NCBI RefSeq assembly: GCF_047607725.1
Contig: NZ_JBLKSS010000327.1
Span: forward strand, 1-13,611
DNA length: 13,611 nt
From: JBLKSS01 sp047607725
GTDB taxonomy: Bacteria > Pseudomonadota > Gammaproteobacteria > Enterobacterales > Enterobacteriaceae
Reading direction: 5' to 3'
In this document: piece after piece, positions 1 to 8,005 of the stretch
How the letters are laid out: every line of letters begins with the position of its first letter
Position numbering within the stretch: position 1 is the first letter of the stretch
Made by a program: the position numbers and the translations under genes
The notes under the pieces: model-generated
Database searches by the model: none
Told to the model about the DNA's origin: nothing
Seen by the model: only the letters and a program-made list of their open reading frames with translations

Positions 1-51
1 TCATACAACAAACCCACCAATAATTCAAGACGTCCTCCACGGGGCGCTTAC
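1..51 (-). mobile_element. Terminus of an IS66-family-like element, left copy
   Basis: Read on the minus strand from 51 to 1, this begins GTAAGCGCCCC, which fits the GTAAGCG start known for IS66-family terminal inverted repeats. It matches the right window edge (13549 rightwards) at 49 of 51 bases, differing at positions 6 and 1. A match this long, beyond a normal terminal repeat of about 20-30 bp, means the same end of two copies of one element. The body of this copy lies to the left, outside the window, so no transposase gene can be seen. The family call rests on the terminus only. The 8 bp next to it (GTTCGATT, 52-59) would be one half of the target duplication. Confidence 0.6.
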
Positions 52-53
52 GT

Positions 54-125
54 TCGATTGAGGAGGGAATGACCGACGCGGCGGGCGTGGGTCATGTCGT
101 ATTACCGCCATTTCCTGAGCAATAA
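54..125 (+). pseudogene. 3' remnant of an unidentified gene cut by the IS66-type insertion
   Basis: An open frame runs directly from the IS end to a TAA at 123-125 and encodes SIEEGMTDAAGVGHVVLPPF followed by PEQ. There is no start codon with a ribosome binding site, and going upstream the frame meets a stop at 21-23 inside the IS end. It looks like the last 23 codons of a gene whose 5' part lies beyond the left element. The family is not recognised. A chance open frame cannot be excluded at this length. Confidence 0.3.
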
Positions 126-265
126 AAAACCGTCCGCGCGCGATGAACCGACATTTGATGTTGCTATAAAAATAACAAGAAACGCCCCTTAGTAATTATC
201 CATATCAACAATTAATCAAGAAACCGCTAAGATATTTTATCTCTTCCGCACAGCGTATAACCACC

Positions 266-829
266 ATGAATAACGATGAAAAACATCAATCCATCATCTA
301 TTACGGCTGTATTATGTCAAAAATTTCCATGCTGATAACGCTACTAATGATTATCATTAACATCTTAAGCTGGTATATACCCGACATTATGCTTAATACC
401 TATGAACTGAGTCTATTTGTGACCCAGAGAGTTATTACCAACCCGGTAATAATACTTACGAACATCGGACAAATGACGTTAGGCATGATAGTCACGACCC
501 TCCCATTACTGTCGCTAGCCTTCGGTATGTGCGCCCTTCACCGGTTATTTAATATTTACCGCCTAGGGCATTATTTTTCCCTGAGCGCAGCGCGGCAGCT
601 CAATCTCGACGCCGTCGGTTTTTTTCTTTGGGCGGTAGCGGACATAGTGTGCGAACCCGCTTTGACATATTTCATAACGTTGCCGTTGCCCAAAGCCAAA
701 CGCATCATCTCACATAGTTTTTCGGTCGGACATGGCGTAGCGCTGCTGCTCTCGTCCGCGCTAACGGTTATCGCCCAGATTCTACGGCACGCCTGCTGCC
801 ATAATAACGAACGGCGTAACGTCGATTAA
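266..829 (+). CDS. DUF2975-type inner-membrane protein
   Basis: The 187-residue protein has four predicted membrane helices, at about residues 18-38, 66-88, 114-136 and 153-173. The stretch between helices 2 and 3 (LFNIYRLGHYFSLSAARQLN) has the 'short linker, G-x-x-F-S, then Arg-rich helix' look of the DUF2975 family. Members of that family are small membrane proteins of unknown function, often encoded just before a small Cro/CI-type helix-turn-helix gene. No such partner follows here. The ATG at 266 gives the usual family length but has no clear Shine-Dalgarno; an internal ATG at 314 would remove the first 16 residues and is also without one. Base composition is more AT-rich than in the genes to the right. 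The family assignment is from pattern memory; being a multi-pass membrane protein is well supported. Confidence 0.6.
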   Translation: MNNDEKHQSIIYYGCIMSKISMLITLLMIIINILSWYIPDIMLNTYELSLFVTQRVITNPVIILTNIGQMTLGMIVTTLPLLSLAFGMCALHRLFNIYRLGHYFSLSAARQLNLDAVGFFLWAVADIVCEPALTYFITLPLPKAKRIISHSFSVGHGVALLLSSALTVIAQILRHACCHNNERRNVD

Positions 830-1331
830 GATATTGGGGTAATCAATTAACCTATTCCGTCACCGGGGAATAATGTCGCGGTGCCTTGTAACGGGAAACG
901 TTAACCTTATTATTGGCAGATCATAGGGCGATAATAGACGCGCGATGGTGGGTGTGAACGCCGCTCGTCTGGCTAAAGCGTCCCACTAATGGACGCGGCG
1001 ATGAGTTTAGAGACGCTTTAATTGTTTACGCCATTTCATTAACGTACAGCGCCCTTGTGTTTTAGCTCGCGGGTAAGATACCCTTTCCATACTCTAGCCA
1101 TTAAGCGCCGAATAATGAATCGCCACGCCGGTATCGGGACATATTCCCTCTCACCGCGGTAGCAATCCGCCAAAATGCGTTTTTCCTGTTACATATGTTT
1201 AGAATTTACTAAACCAAGTAAAGCTGGGTCAAATTTCAGCTTTTAAGACATTTCGTTATTTAATACCGCCAACGCGTATCCCATATTAGTCAGTAACAGG
1301 CAGTACCCGGCAGTCGTTTAATGAGGAAGCT
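830..1331. other. Gene-free stretch between the DUF2975-type gene and the rcnB-like gene
   Basis: No open frame here has a start and composition like a real gene on either strand, and no tRNA-like cloverleaf was seen. The last 130 bp are AT-rich and probably hold the promoter of the rcnB-like gene. The one structured element noticed is the inverted repeat at 1220-1243. The rest may be decayed coding sequence that is no longer recognisable. Confidence 0.5.
1220..1243. promoter_or_regulatory. Perfect 7-bp inverted repeat upstream of the rcnB-like gene
   Basis: AAAGCTG (1220-1226) and CAGCTTT (1237-1243) form a perfect 7-bp inverted repeat around a 10-nt AT-rich loop, about 90 bp before the rcnB-like start. 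It could be an operator or a weak hairpin followed by a short T run. No known operator is recognised, so the role is open. Confidence 0.3.
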
Positions 1332-1790
1332 ATGATGAAAAAGACCACCCTTGCACTGGTTATGACGATTTTCGCGGCCAGCAGTTGTTTCTCCGCGTTT
1401 TCCTGGGCCGACGGCCCACACGGACAGCCATCTCAGCAGCAGTGGCAACAGGGCCATGGCGGGCAGGGCGGTCCAGGTGGACACGGCGGTGAACATGCCG
1501 GCGGCCCGGGTGGCGGCCGCGGCCATGAGGGTGGCCCGCACGGGGGCCCGGGCAGACCCGGCGGCGAACGGGATCATTTTGCCTGGAACGGCCATGATTT
1601 CCGCCGTGGCCATCCCGCTCCCGAGCATTTTCGCGGCGATGATTTCCGCGTTTACGATTGGCATGCGCGCGGCCTACAGGCGCCACCTCAGGGAGAACAT
1701 TGGGCTTACATCGACGGCAATTATGTGCTGATCGCCGCCGCTACGGGGATCATTACATCAATCATAATGAGCACGATGTTGCCTCATTAA
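1332..1790 (+). CDS. rcnB: RcnB-family periplasmic protein with a Gly/His-rich insert
   Basis: The 152-residue precursor starts with a signal peptide: Lys at 3-4, a hydrophobic core to about residue 22, and likely cleavage after Ala26 (FSWA-DG). Residues 27 to about 90 are very rich in Gly, His, Pro and Gln (repeats such as GGPGGHGGEHAGG). The C-terminal part (about 100-150: FRVYDWHARGLQAPPQGEHW, then YVLIAAATGII) matches the RcnB core. E. coli RcnB is a periplasmic protein that tunes nickel and cobalt efflux by RcnA, and is only about 112 residues long; the extra length here is the low-complexity His-rich segment, which could bind metal (inference). ATG 1332 follows GAGGAA at 1323-1328. No rcnA or rcnR is nearby, so the nickel/cobalt role is family knowledge, not context. 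It appears intact. Confidence 0.72.
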   Translation: MMKKTTLALVMTIFAASSCFSAFSWADGPHGQPSQQQWQQGHGGQGGPGGHGGEHAGGPGGGRGHEGGPHGGPGRPGGERDHFAWNGHDFRRGHPAPEHFRGDDFRVYDWHARGLQAPPQGEHWAYIDGNYVLIAAATGIITSIIMSTMLPH

Positions 1791-1977
1791 GCGTCTCCCG
1801 CCGGTGGCGTTGCGCGCCGCCTGCGGTCTGCGGGCCCGTTTGCCGCCCGCTACCCCGGCTGGCGCTCTTGCGTCCCGCAGCCCCAATCATTAACCTGTAA
1901 ATTATCTACCCCCTTAATTTTCGCCGACGTCGGCGCAGTACCGACAGAGCCCGGCGGAAAATCAGCAGGCAAAGCGG

Positions 1978-3078
1978 ATGAAAATCATCATTATCGGCGC
2001 CGGCATGATCGGCGCGTCACTGGCGTTTGAAACCGTCAATCTCGGTGCCAGAGTGACCGTCCTTGACGCCGGCGAACGGGTCAGCGGCACCTCCGGCACG
2101 TCTTTCGCCTGGGTCAACGCCCACGGTAAACCGCCGTGCGACTATCAGCAATTAAATAACGCCGGCATTGACGCGCATCAGGCGCTCCAGGCGCGCTTTC
2201 CCCACCGCCGCTGGCTGCACTTGACCGGCAGCGCAGAATTCCGTCATCCGCACGACGCGGCCGCGCTGGCGGCACAGGCGCGGCAATTGAGGGCGTGGGG
2301 GTATCCCGTCCGTTGGCTGGACAAAGGGGCCTTACTGGTGCGGGAACCGGCGCTGGCGCGCGACGCCGTGCCGGCCACGCCGATATTGTGGTGTGAACGA
2401 GAGGGTTGGCTGGATACGCGGCTGTATATCAATACCCTGCTGGATGAAGTTATCGCTGGCGGCGGTAGCGTATCCACCGCCACTGCCGTCGCCGGCATCA
2501 TCCGTAAAAACAATCGTGTCACCGGGGTCACCTTGGCCAACGGCCGGGCGCTTAACGCCGATCTGGTGGTGAACTGTTGCGGCCGCTGGGCCGATAGCCA
2601 GCCTTTCCAGCCGGATCTCGCTCTGCCGCAGGCCCCCACCGCGGGCCTGCTGGTGCGGGTGCCATCCGCCGCAGCACCGGTCCGCCACGTTCTTATCACC
2701 CCGACATTCGATGTCCGCCCCGACGGTCCGGGCCACAGTCTGATCTGCCCTAACGACTTAGAGGTATCCTGGGCATTGACCGAATCTCCCGCCGCGCGGG
2801 ATCAAGCGGCAGCCGAGCTATTGCGGGAAGCAGCCCGGCTGTTACCTGGATTACGCGGTCTTACGGATTATCAGGTCACCACCGGCATTCGCGCACTGCC
2901 GAAGGATGGCTTGCCCGCGGTCGGTCCGGTACCGGGGTTAACGGGCTATTACTTTCTGGTCACCCATAGCGGCGTGACGCTGGCGGCGCTGCTGGCGACA
3001 TTGGCGGCGCGGGAGATGATGACAGGCCAGACGGCGTCGGTATTAGCCCCCTTCCGCCCCGACCGTCTTCTCAGCTAG
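1978..3078 (+). CDS. FAD-dependent oxidoreductase, DAO (D-amino acid oxidase-like) family
   Basis: This 366-residue protein is open throughout and of normal length for the family. The N-terminus carries the dinucleotide-binding fold: GAGMIG at residues 7-12, with an acidic residue (Asp30) ending strand 2, followed by the family's SGTSGTSFAWVNA segment at about 36-48. Near the C-terminus GIRALPKDGLPAVGPVPG and FLVTHSGVTLA form the typical FAD-contacting end of the DAO fold. Members oxidise amino acids or other amines, usually giving an imine or keto product. The substrate cannot be read from the sequence, and this is not a clear dadA, thiO or solA. ATG 1978 is the first codon of the GxGxxG strand, so the start is well placed although the Shine-Dalgarno is weak. 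It stands alone, convergent with a lipase pseudogene. It could have served the amine/amide cluster at 8006-13548, but it is 5 kb away. Confidence 0.75.
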   Translation: MKIIIIGAGMIGASLAFETVNLGARVTVLDAGERVSGTSGTSFAWVNAHGKPPCDYQQLNNAGIDAHQALQARFPHRRWLHLTGSAEFRHPHDAAALAAQARQLRAWGYPVRWLDKGALLVREPALARDAVPATPILWCEREGWLDTRLYINTLLDEVIAGGGSVSTATAVAGIIRKNNRVTGVTLANGRALNADLVVNCCGRWADSQPFQPDLALPQAPTAGLLVRVPSAAAPVRHVLITPTFDVRPDGPGHSLICPNDLEVSWALTESPAARDQAAAELLREAARLLPGLRGLTDYQVTTGIRALPKDGLPAVGPVPGLTGYYFLVTHSGVTLAALLATLAAREMMTGQTASVLAPFRPDRLLS

Positions 3079-3144
3079 CGGCCAACACCGCGCCGTGGAT
3101 ATCGCATGGGTGGCGCTAACACGCCGCTAATTGCGCCTTAACCT

Positions 3145-4071
3145 TCACGGTTTGGCACCGTTGACGGCGGGCTTAATCACGCGGGCCATTGCCGCGATAA
3201 CGTCCTTGATGCCGTGGGCCTGCCAGAAAGAGACTAATGCCTGCAACGGCGGAACGTTGCCGGCAAGATGCGCCGGCGGCCAAAGCGTAATCCGATGCCC
3301 TGGCACCTCGGGTAGCGGCGGCAACCAGCGCTGCACGCAATGCAGCGGATTCATATTGTCCGCTGTAACAGCAGATACTCCCGCTCGCCGCCCGTCGTTT
3401 CGCCCTGGCTGGCGACGCACCATAGCGGCTTAGGGTTTTTTCAGCCACGTCCGCCGGATTAAATGTCACCGCCATCGAACCGGTCGCCACAGCGGCGATG
3501 GCGGCAAGCGAACCGCCGAGAGAATGGCCGGTGAAAAGCACTTTGTCGCCAAAACAGTGTCTGGCCTGCCGCGCCAGCGCCACCGACGCTTGATACTGCG
3601 CATCCCGGTAGCCCAGCGACGCCCGTAGATTGGTCAGCCAATCGTTGAAACCATTGGTGCCGGCAAAGGCCAGCACCACCTGCCTGCCGTTGCCAGAAAT
3701 TGGCCTGAAAGCCTGAACGTTTGTCGCGCAGCATCGCCTTATCGAGACCGTATCGGCGCAAATCGTGCGGGGTAAAGCGGCGAAAGGCGCCCGGCGGTAG
3801 GGCGGAATGTTTAGCATAAACATCGCCGGCTATCTGCGCTAACAGGTAATCACCCTCCTGCGGCAGGACGCCGCAGGTGATATACTCCTCACCGCCGCGC
3901 CCATGTTGCATCGCCGGCGCTGACCTGATTTGCCGCGGTAGCGGCCGTGGCTGGCGCGCGCTCAGCGGCCGTGAGGCGCGCCGCCAGGGCAGACGTTGCC
4001 TGATGCCTCGCGGCGTAAGAACGTGCCCAGGACACCGCACCGGGCCCCGATGGGAAAACTCGTTGTAACAT
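3145..4071 (-). pseudogene. Class 3-type lipase (alpha/beta hydrolase), broken by about three frameshifts
   Basis: Joining the frames gives about 305 residues. The N-terminus starts at ATG 4071 (MLQRVFPSGPGAVSW) with an excellent AGGAGGT upstream (4076-4082). The first shift, near 3895-3915, leads to GGEEYITCGVLPQEGDYLLA. The second, near 3685-3700, leads to GRQVVLAFAGTNGFNDWL. This third frame holds the nucleophile elbow GHSLGG (LFTGHSLGGSLAA) and TFNPADVAEKTLSRYG. The third shift, near 3360-3375, leads to MNPLHCVQRWLPPLPEVPGH and a TGA at 3145. The oxyanion-side F-x-G-T-N and the GHSLGG are typical of class 3 lipases, some of which are secreted effectors. No secretion genes are adjacent, so the role is unknown. 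The strong ribosome binding site suggests recent loss. Confidence 0.7.
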
Positions 4072-4539
4072 GCTTACCTCCTATCGCCATGTCGCTGTTC
4101 TTACTGGCAATTTAAGCGATGGCGCTAGGCCGAAATTGCAGGAAATGTTCATGGCGCCCCCCCTTTTGCGCGATATTACAAGGGTGATTGCCGGCAGGTT
4201 GAGCATCCCCTAGCCATAAAGACGTTTACCGGCGCAATTTGCCGTGCGCTTTAAGAAAGGAGATAGAGAGTTAAATAGAGCCGTTATTTATTTCTGCAAT
4301 AGCTACAGGCTTAAACATATATTTCTCTGCTTACTCACCCGGTAGTGAAAACCGCAAATACCATAATTAACCCATTTATAAACCAGTAAATTTTCTCTGA
4401 ACAATCCAGCAGGAAAATTAATACTGCTGTCAGAGCACATTGATAACTTCCGGCTAGCTTAACAAGATGACGGCGGACAAGGGTAATCGATCGGCTTGAT
4501 AACCTCAATTTATTCAATCTCTTATGGAGACTATTAAAT
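4072..4539. other. Gene-free, AT-rich divergent intergenic region
   Basis: This separates two genes that read outward, the lipase pseudogene and the polyketide synthase, and must carry both promoters. It becomes clearly AT-rich from about 4240 onwards, unlike the GC-rich genes around it. No clear sigma-70 pair, regulator site or RNA gene was identified. The long open frame on the minus strand here lacks coding character. Confidence 0.5.
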
Positions 4540-5577
4540 ATGCCCACTCTACACAAACCTGCGGTTTATTTGCCGGAATACATCATTAGCCAGCAAGACA
4601 CGATTAATTTAGCCAGGACAAACTTTAAAGACAATCCGAATTTAGAAAAATAGATCGAATTGATTATTAATACCGGTGTTATGAAAAGACATATTATACA
4701 GCCCATCGAGCTCGCCACGCTGCATCCTGGATTCGGCTATCGGAATACGGTATTTGAATATGAGTCAAAACGCTTGGTACCCGGCGTGGTTGAAGAAGCA
4801 CTAAACAATGCTTCCGTCAGCGCCAGCCAAATCGCCGCGATTATCTATGTCTCCTGCTCGGGTTTTTTGATGCCGTCGCTGACCGCCTGGCTTATTAACC
4901 ATATGGGACTACCGGATAACACTATGCAATTGCCTATCGCCCAATTAGGCTGTGCCGCCGGCGGCGGCGCCATCAACCGGGCACATGATTATGTTTTGGC
5001 ACATCCCGGCAGTAACGTACTGATTATTAGCTGTGAGTTTTGCTCCCTGAGCTATCAGCCCACCGATGGCGATGTCGGCAGCCTGCTCTCCGACGGGCTA
5101 TTCGGCGATGCCATCAGCGCAGCGGTCGTCACCGCTGAACCCGGAGCTGGGCTCTCGCTGGAGCTCAACGTCAGTTATCTGATCCCCGACACCGATGAAT
5201 GGATCCGCTATCAGGTTAAAGATACCGGTTTTCATTTCCGTCTGGACAAGCGCGTACCGGGTACCATGAAACCGCTGGCGCCCGTGATGCGTCAGATGAC
5301 CTGCGAGCACGGCTGGGATATAGAAAACCTGGCCTATTACATCATCCACGCCGGCGGCCCGCGTATTCTCGACGATCTCGCCAAGTATCTTCGGGTCGAT
5401 TTGCAGCAATTTTCTTTCAGCCGTGACACGCTGGTCAATTGCGGCAATATCGCCAGTTCGGTGGTGTTCGAGGCCTATCGCCGCATGCATGAAAAAGGCA
5501 TTTTCACCCGCGGCGGCAAGGCGATTATCGCCGGCTTCGGCCCCGGCATTACCGCCGAAATGAGTTTGTCGCAGTAG
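4540..5577 (+). pseudogene. RppA-like type III polyketide synthase with in-frame amber at codon 38
   Basis: The frame from ATG 4540 (ribosome site GGAGA, 4526-4530) to TAG 5575 is 345 codons, the usual length of bacterial chalcone synthase-like enzymes. It has no indel and one internal stop, TAG at 4651-4653. The text before the stop (KPAVYLPEYIIS) and after it (INTGVMKRHIIQP) belongs to the same domain. Counted from 4540, the catalytic residues fall at Cys138 (QLGCAAGG), His270 (IIHAGGPRILDD) and Asn303 (CGNIASSVV), the numbering known for RppA and PhlD. Segments such as FLMPSLTAWLIN, AHPGSNVLI, GSLLSDGLFGDA and AGFGPGITAEM resemble actinobacterial RppA more than PhlD. RppA makes 1,3,6,8-tetrahydroxynaphthalene from five malonyl-CoA. 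After the stop the next starts are TTG 4660 and ATG 4681, neither with a good ribosome site, and both lose N-terminal fold. No P450, cupin or other tailoring gene is adjacent. Transfer from outside the lineage is likely (inference). Confidence 0.85.
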
Positions 5578-5608
5578 AACTAATGGGCAAATAACGGCAA
5601 CGCGTCGC

Positions 5609-6073
5609 TTACTCCTTTCGGGCGCACGGCGACGGGCGACGCATGCCGATATGGTGAATGCCATCTTCATCGTAAATGTCCGTCACCGCCGCAAATCCCA
5701 GAGCGCGGTAAAAAGCCTGCAAATGCGCCTGGGCGGAGAGGGTTACCGGTTTCTCCAGCCATCGCGCGGCGCCTGACGCCAGCGCCTGATGCATTAGCCG
5801 TGCCCACAGGCCCAGGCCACGCGCCCGGGGTGCAATGACCACCCGTCCGATACTCACCGCGTCTCGCTGCACCAGCAAACGGGCGCACGCCACCAGTCCT
5901 GCCTCGTCAAAGCCGGCAATATGACGATTGTCGCCCTGCATATCCAGGCCATCCATATCCGCGTACAGACACTGTTGTTCGAGTACGAATACCGCGCTGC
6001 GCAAAGACAGCAACTGATAAAGTACCGGCGCGCTCACCTCGCTATGGTGCCAGTCGCACCTGTTTACCGTCAT
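5609..6073 (-). CDS. elaA: ElaA-type GNAT acetyltransferase
   Basis: The 154-residue protein matches E. coli ElaA (153 residues) along its length: WHHSEVS at the start, LRSAVFVLEQQC, DGLDMQGDNRHI, and the end YRALGFAAVTDIYDEDGIHHIGM. The acetyl-CoA-binding motif A is at about residues 74-95 (GRVVIAPRARGLGLWARLM, with the R-x-x-G-x-G core). It is a cytoplasmic GNAT enzyme whose natural substrate is not established. ATG 6073 follows AAGGGG at a good distance. The gene looks intact. It converges on the polyketide synthase with only 31 bp between the stops and diverges from the ydeP-like gene. Confidence 0.88.
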   Translation of the reverse strand: MTVNRCDWHHSEVSAPVLYQLLSLRSAVFVLEQQCLYADMDGLDMQGDNRHIAGFDEAGLVACARLLVQRDAVSIGRVVIAPRARGLGLWARLMHQALASGAARWLEKPVTLSAQAHLQAFYRALGFAAVTDIYDEDGIHHIGMRRPSPCARKE

Positions 6074-6195
6074 GATGTCCCCTTCTATCTGGTTAATGAC
6101 CTATTGTCTCCGCGACCGCCCGGCGCCGCGCGTGCGGCTATAACCTATACTTATAAGGGCATTATGCCTGAGACATCGTTATAAATGGGGTAAAA

Positions 6196-7078
6196 ATGAA
6201 ACAGAAAAATAGCACGATCGGGATTGCGCCTTATGGCGGCTCCGCCGGCGGATGGGGCGCATTAAAAGCGGTGGCCGACGCCATTCGTGGCCAAATGTCG
6301 GTGAACCAGGATATTATTGCCCTGTTTAAAGTTAACCAATCACAGGGATTCGACTGCCCCGGCTGTGCGTGGCCGGATCCGCTGCATACCTCGTCTTTTG
6401 AATTTTGCGAAAACGGCGCCAAAGCGGTCAGTTGGGAAGCCACAGGCAAGCGGGCCACGCCGGACTTTTTCGCCGCCCATACCGTAAGCGAACTTTGGCA
6501 GCACCATGATTTCGATTTGGAAGGGGAAGGGCGGCTGACCCAGCCGATGAAATACGATGCCGCCACGGATACTTATCGGCCTGTCGAATGGGACGTAGCT
6601 TTTTGCGAAATAGGCGCGGCGCTGCGGCGTTACACGGACCCTAATTGTGTGGAGTTTTACACGTCCGGACGCACATCCAACGAGGCGGCATTCCTTTATC
6701 AGCTGTTTTCCCGCGAATACGGCACCAATAATTTTCCATATTATTCCAATGTGTGCCATGAACCCACCAGCATGGGTTTGCCGGCATCCATCGGCGTGGG
6801 TAAAGGCACCGTAACCCTTGAGGATTTCGAGCATTGCGATCTGGTCATGTGCATCGGCCATAATCCCGGTACTAATCATCCGCGCATGCTAGCCACCCTG
6901 CGCGAGGTGGCCAAACGCGGCGCCACCATCGTGGCGTTTAATCCCCTGCAGGAGCGGGGGCTTGAACGGTTCACGTCCCCCCAAAGCCCGATAGAAATGC
7001 TCACGCTCAGCGCCACCGAACTTTCGAACCACACTGCGGGCGGCAGTGTCGAACCGGCATTCCGGTCGTCACGCACAT
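6196..7078 (+). pseudogene. ydeP: YdeP-type molybdopterin oxidoreductase, 5' part only
   Basis: About the first 275-280 residues match the YdeP/TIGR01701 group of molybdopterin oxidoreductases, relatives of formate dehydrogenase: GIAPYGGSAGGWGALKAV, the diagnostic GFDCPGCAWPDP near residues 51-62, FYTSGRTSNEAAFL, NVCHEPTSMGLP, and IGHNPGTNHPRML. E. coli YdeP is about 760 residues and is linked to acid resistance. Similarity fades after PQSPIEMLTLSATELS (about 7026), before the 10-N gap at 7079, and the remaining two thirds are absent; a GNAT gene follows. Whether this is a true truncation or missing assembly cannot be told. ATG 6196 follows GGGG at 6186-6189. Confidence 0.8.
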
Positions 7079-7088
7079 NNNNNNNNNN
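7079..7088. other. Run of 10 N (assembly gap or unresolved bases)
   Basis: Ten consecutive N lie exactly where the ydeP-like gene is lost and before the GNAT frame. The true length of the missing sequence is unknown, since short fixed N runs often stand for gaps of any size. Confidence 0.95.
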
Positions 7089-7663
7089 TTACCCGTCGAC
7101 ATCACATAGTCGCATACCGCGTCGGCCAACGGCGCCAGCAGGCCCGGTCCAACGATGCCGCGCTCGATGGGCCGCTGGGTGCAGACATTAGCCAGGCGGA
7201 TTTGACGGACCTGATCGCGCTGTTAATTGACTGCGTGGAAGGGGGCGCGTCGGTCGGTTTTATGTTGCCGCTTCCCGAGGCGCGCGCCGAGGAGTTCTGG
7301 CGCCGGAAAACGGCGTTGGCGGCCAGCGGCGACCACGGTCTGTTGGTGGCGCGTGATGCCGGCGGAAAGATTATCGGCACGGTGCAGATGGTACTGGCAC
7401 CGCTGGATAATCAGCCGCACCGCGGCGACATTATCAAACTGCTGGTACACCGCGGGGCGCGTCGCTTGGGCGTGGGCGAGGCATTGATGCGGGCGGCGCA
7501 GGCAGGCAAGACGCTGCTGGTGCTGGATACCGCCACCGGCAGCGCCGCTGAACGACTTTATACGCGCCTTGGCTGGCGGCGCGCGGGCGTCATTCCCGAT
7601 TACGCGCTGTATCCCGACGGCCGTTTGACAGCGACCACCGTCTATTATTTACAGCTGAAGTAA
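7089..7663 (+). CDS. GNAT N-acetyltransferase, 5' end unresolved
   Basis: The frame is open from the N gap to a TAA at 7661-7663. Recognisable protein begins near 7181: ADISQADLTDLIALLIDCVE, then GGASVGFMLPLP and EFWRRK. Motif A is HRGARRLGVGEALMRAA, with the R-x-x-G-x-G/A acetyl-CoA loop, followed by LLVLDTATGSAAERLYTRLG and the end RLTATTVYYLQLK. These are features of a GNAT subgroup seen in many proteobacteria. There is no in-frame ATG or GTG before the conserved part. Either the start is a CTG/TTG (7175 or 7202), or it was lost or altered near the gap. The substrate is unknown. The domain itself is intact. Confidence 0.72.
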
Positions 7664-8005
7664 TCATTGCGCCTCGCGCCGGCAGCGACCGGCATCGTGC
7701 ACTGTGTTCACGGCGCTGGCGCCGACCGATGGCGCGCTCTACGCTACGTCGGCTACCGGAGACCAGCGCCAACCCGTCGGCGACACGTTTCACTCGCCCG
7801 TTGAACCGCCTAGCAACGGGCGTAGCGTGAGGCGTGGCCGAGGGGGGAGGGGCGCCGCCCGCCTCTGGGCCCGATACAGCAACGGCACTCGTCCCTTTTT
7901 GCCCTTAGGTCGCTTTTCGCGCTAAACGGGTCGTAAACCGGATGGTTTCCGTAGCGCACTGTGCAAAGATAGAGCCAACGTTTGTATCGTCAGGAGCGGT
8001 GTGCC
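7664..8005. other. Gene-free stretch before the CocE-like gene
   Basis: No convincing gene, RNA or repeat is seen in these 342 bp; the short GC-rich open frames have no ribosome sites or recognisable similarity. The final bases hold CAGGAG (7991-7996), the ribosome binding site that fixes the start of the next gene at ATG 8006. Confidence 0.5.

Noticed and set aside
1290..1731. Open frames on both strands overlapping the rcnB-like gene
   Set aside because: They arise from the GC-rich Gly/His/Pro repeats. The frame from 1332 alone has a signal peptide, ribosome site and RcnB core.
4335..4556. 73-codon minus-strand open frame with a hydrophobic stretch
   Set aside because: It covers the leader and start of the polyketide synthase, has no ribosome site or known family, and is best explained as chance in AT-rich DNA.
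4540..5577. FabH (beta-ketoacyl-ACP synthase III) as the identity of the synthase
   Set aside because: The segments around Cys138, His270 and Asn303, and the GFGPG end, are those of chalcone synthase-like enzymes, and the RppA-like match extends over the full length.
6340..6879. 179-codon minus-strand open frame
   Set aside because: It is antisense to the well-conserved ydeP-like segment and shows no domain.
7704..7925. Short plus-strand open frame before the CocE-like gene
   Set aside because: Low-complexity Arg/Gly-rich product with no ribosome site or similarity.
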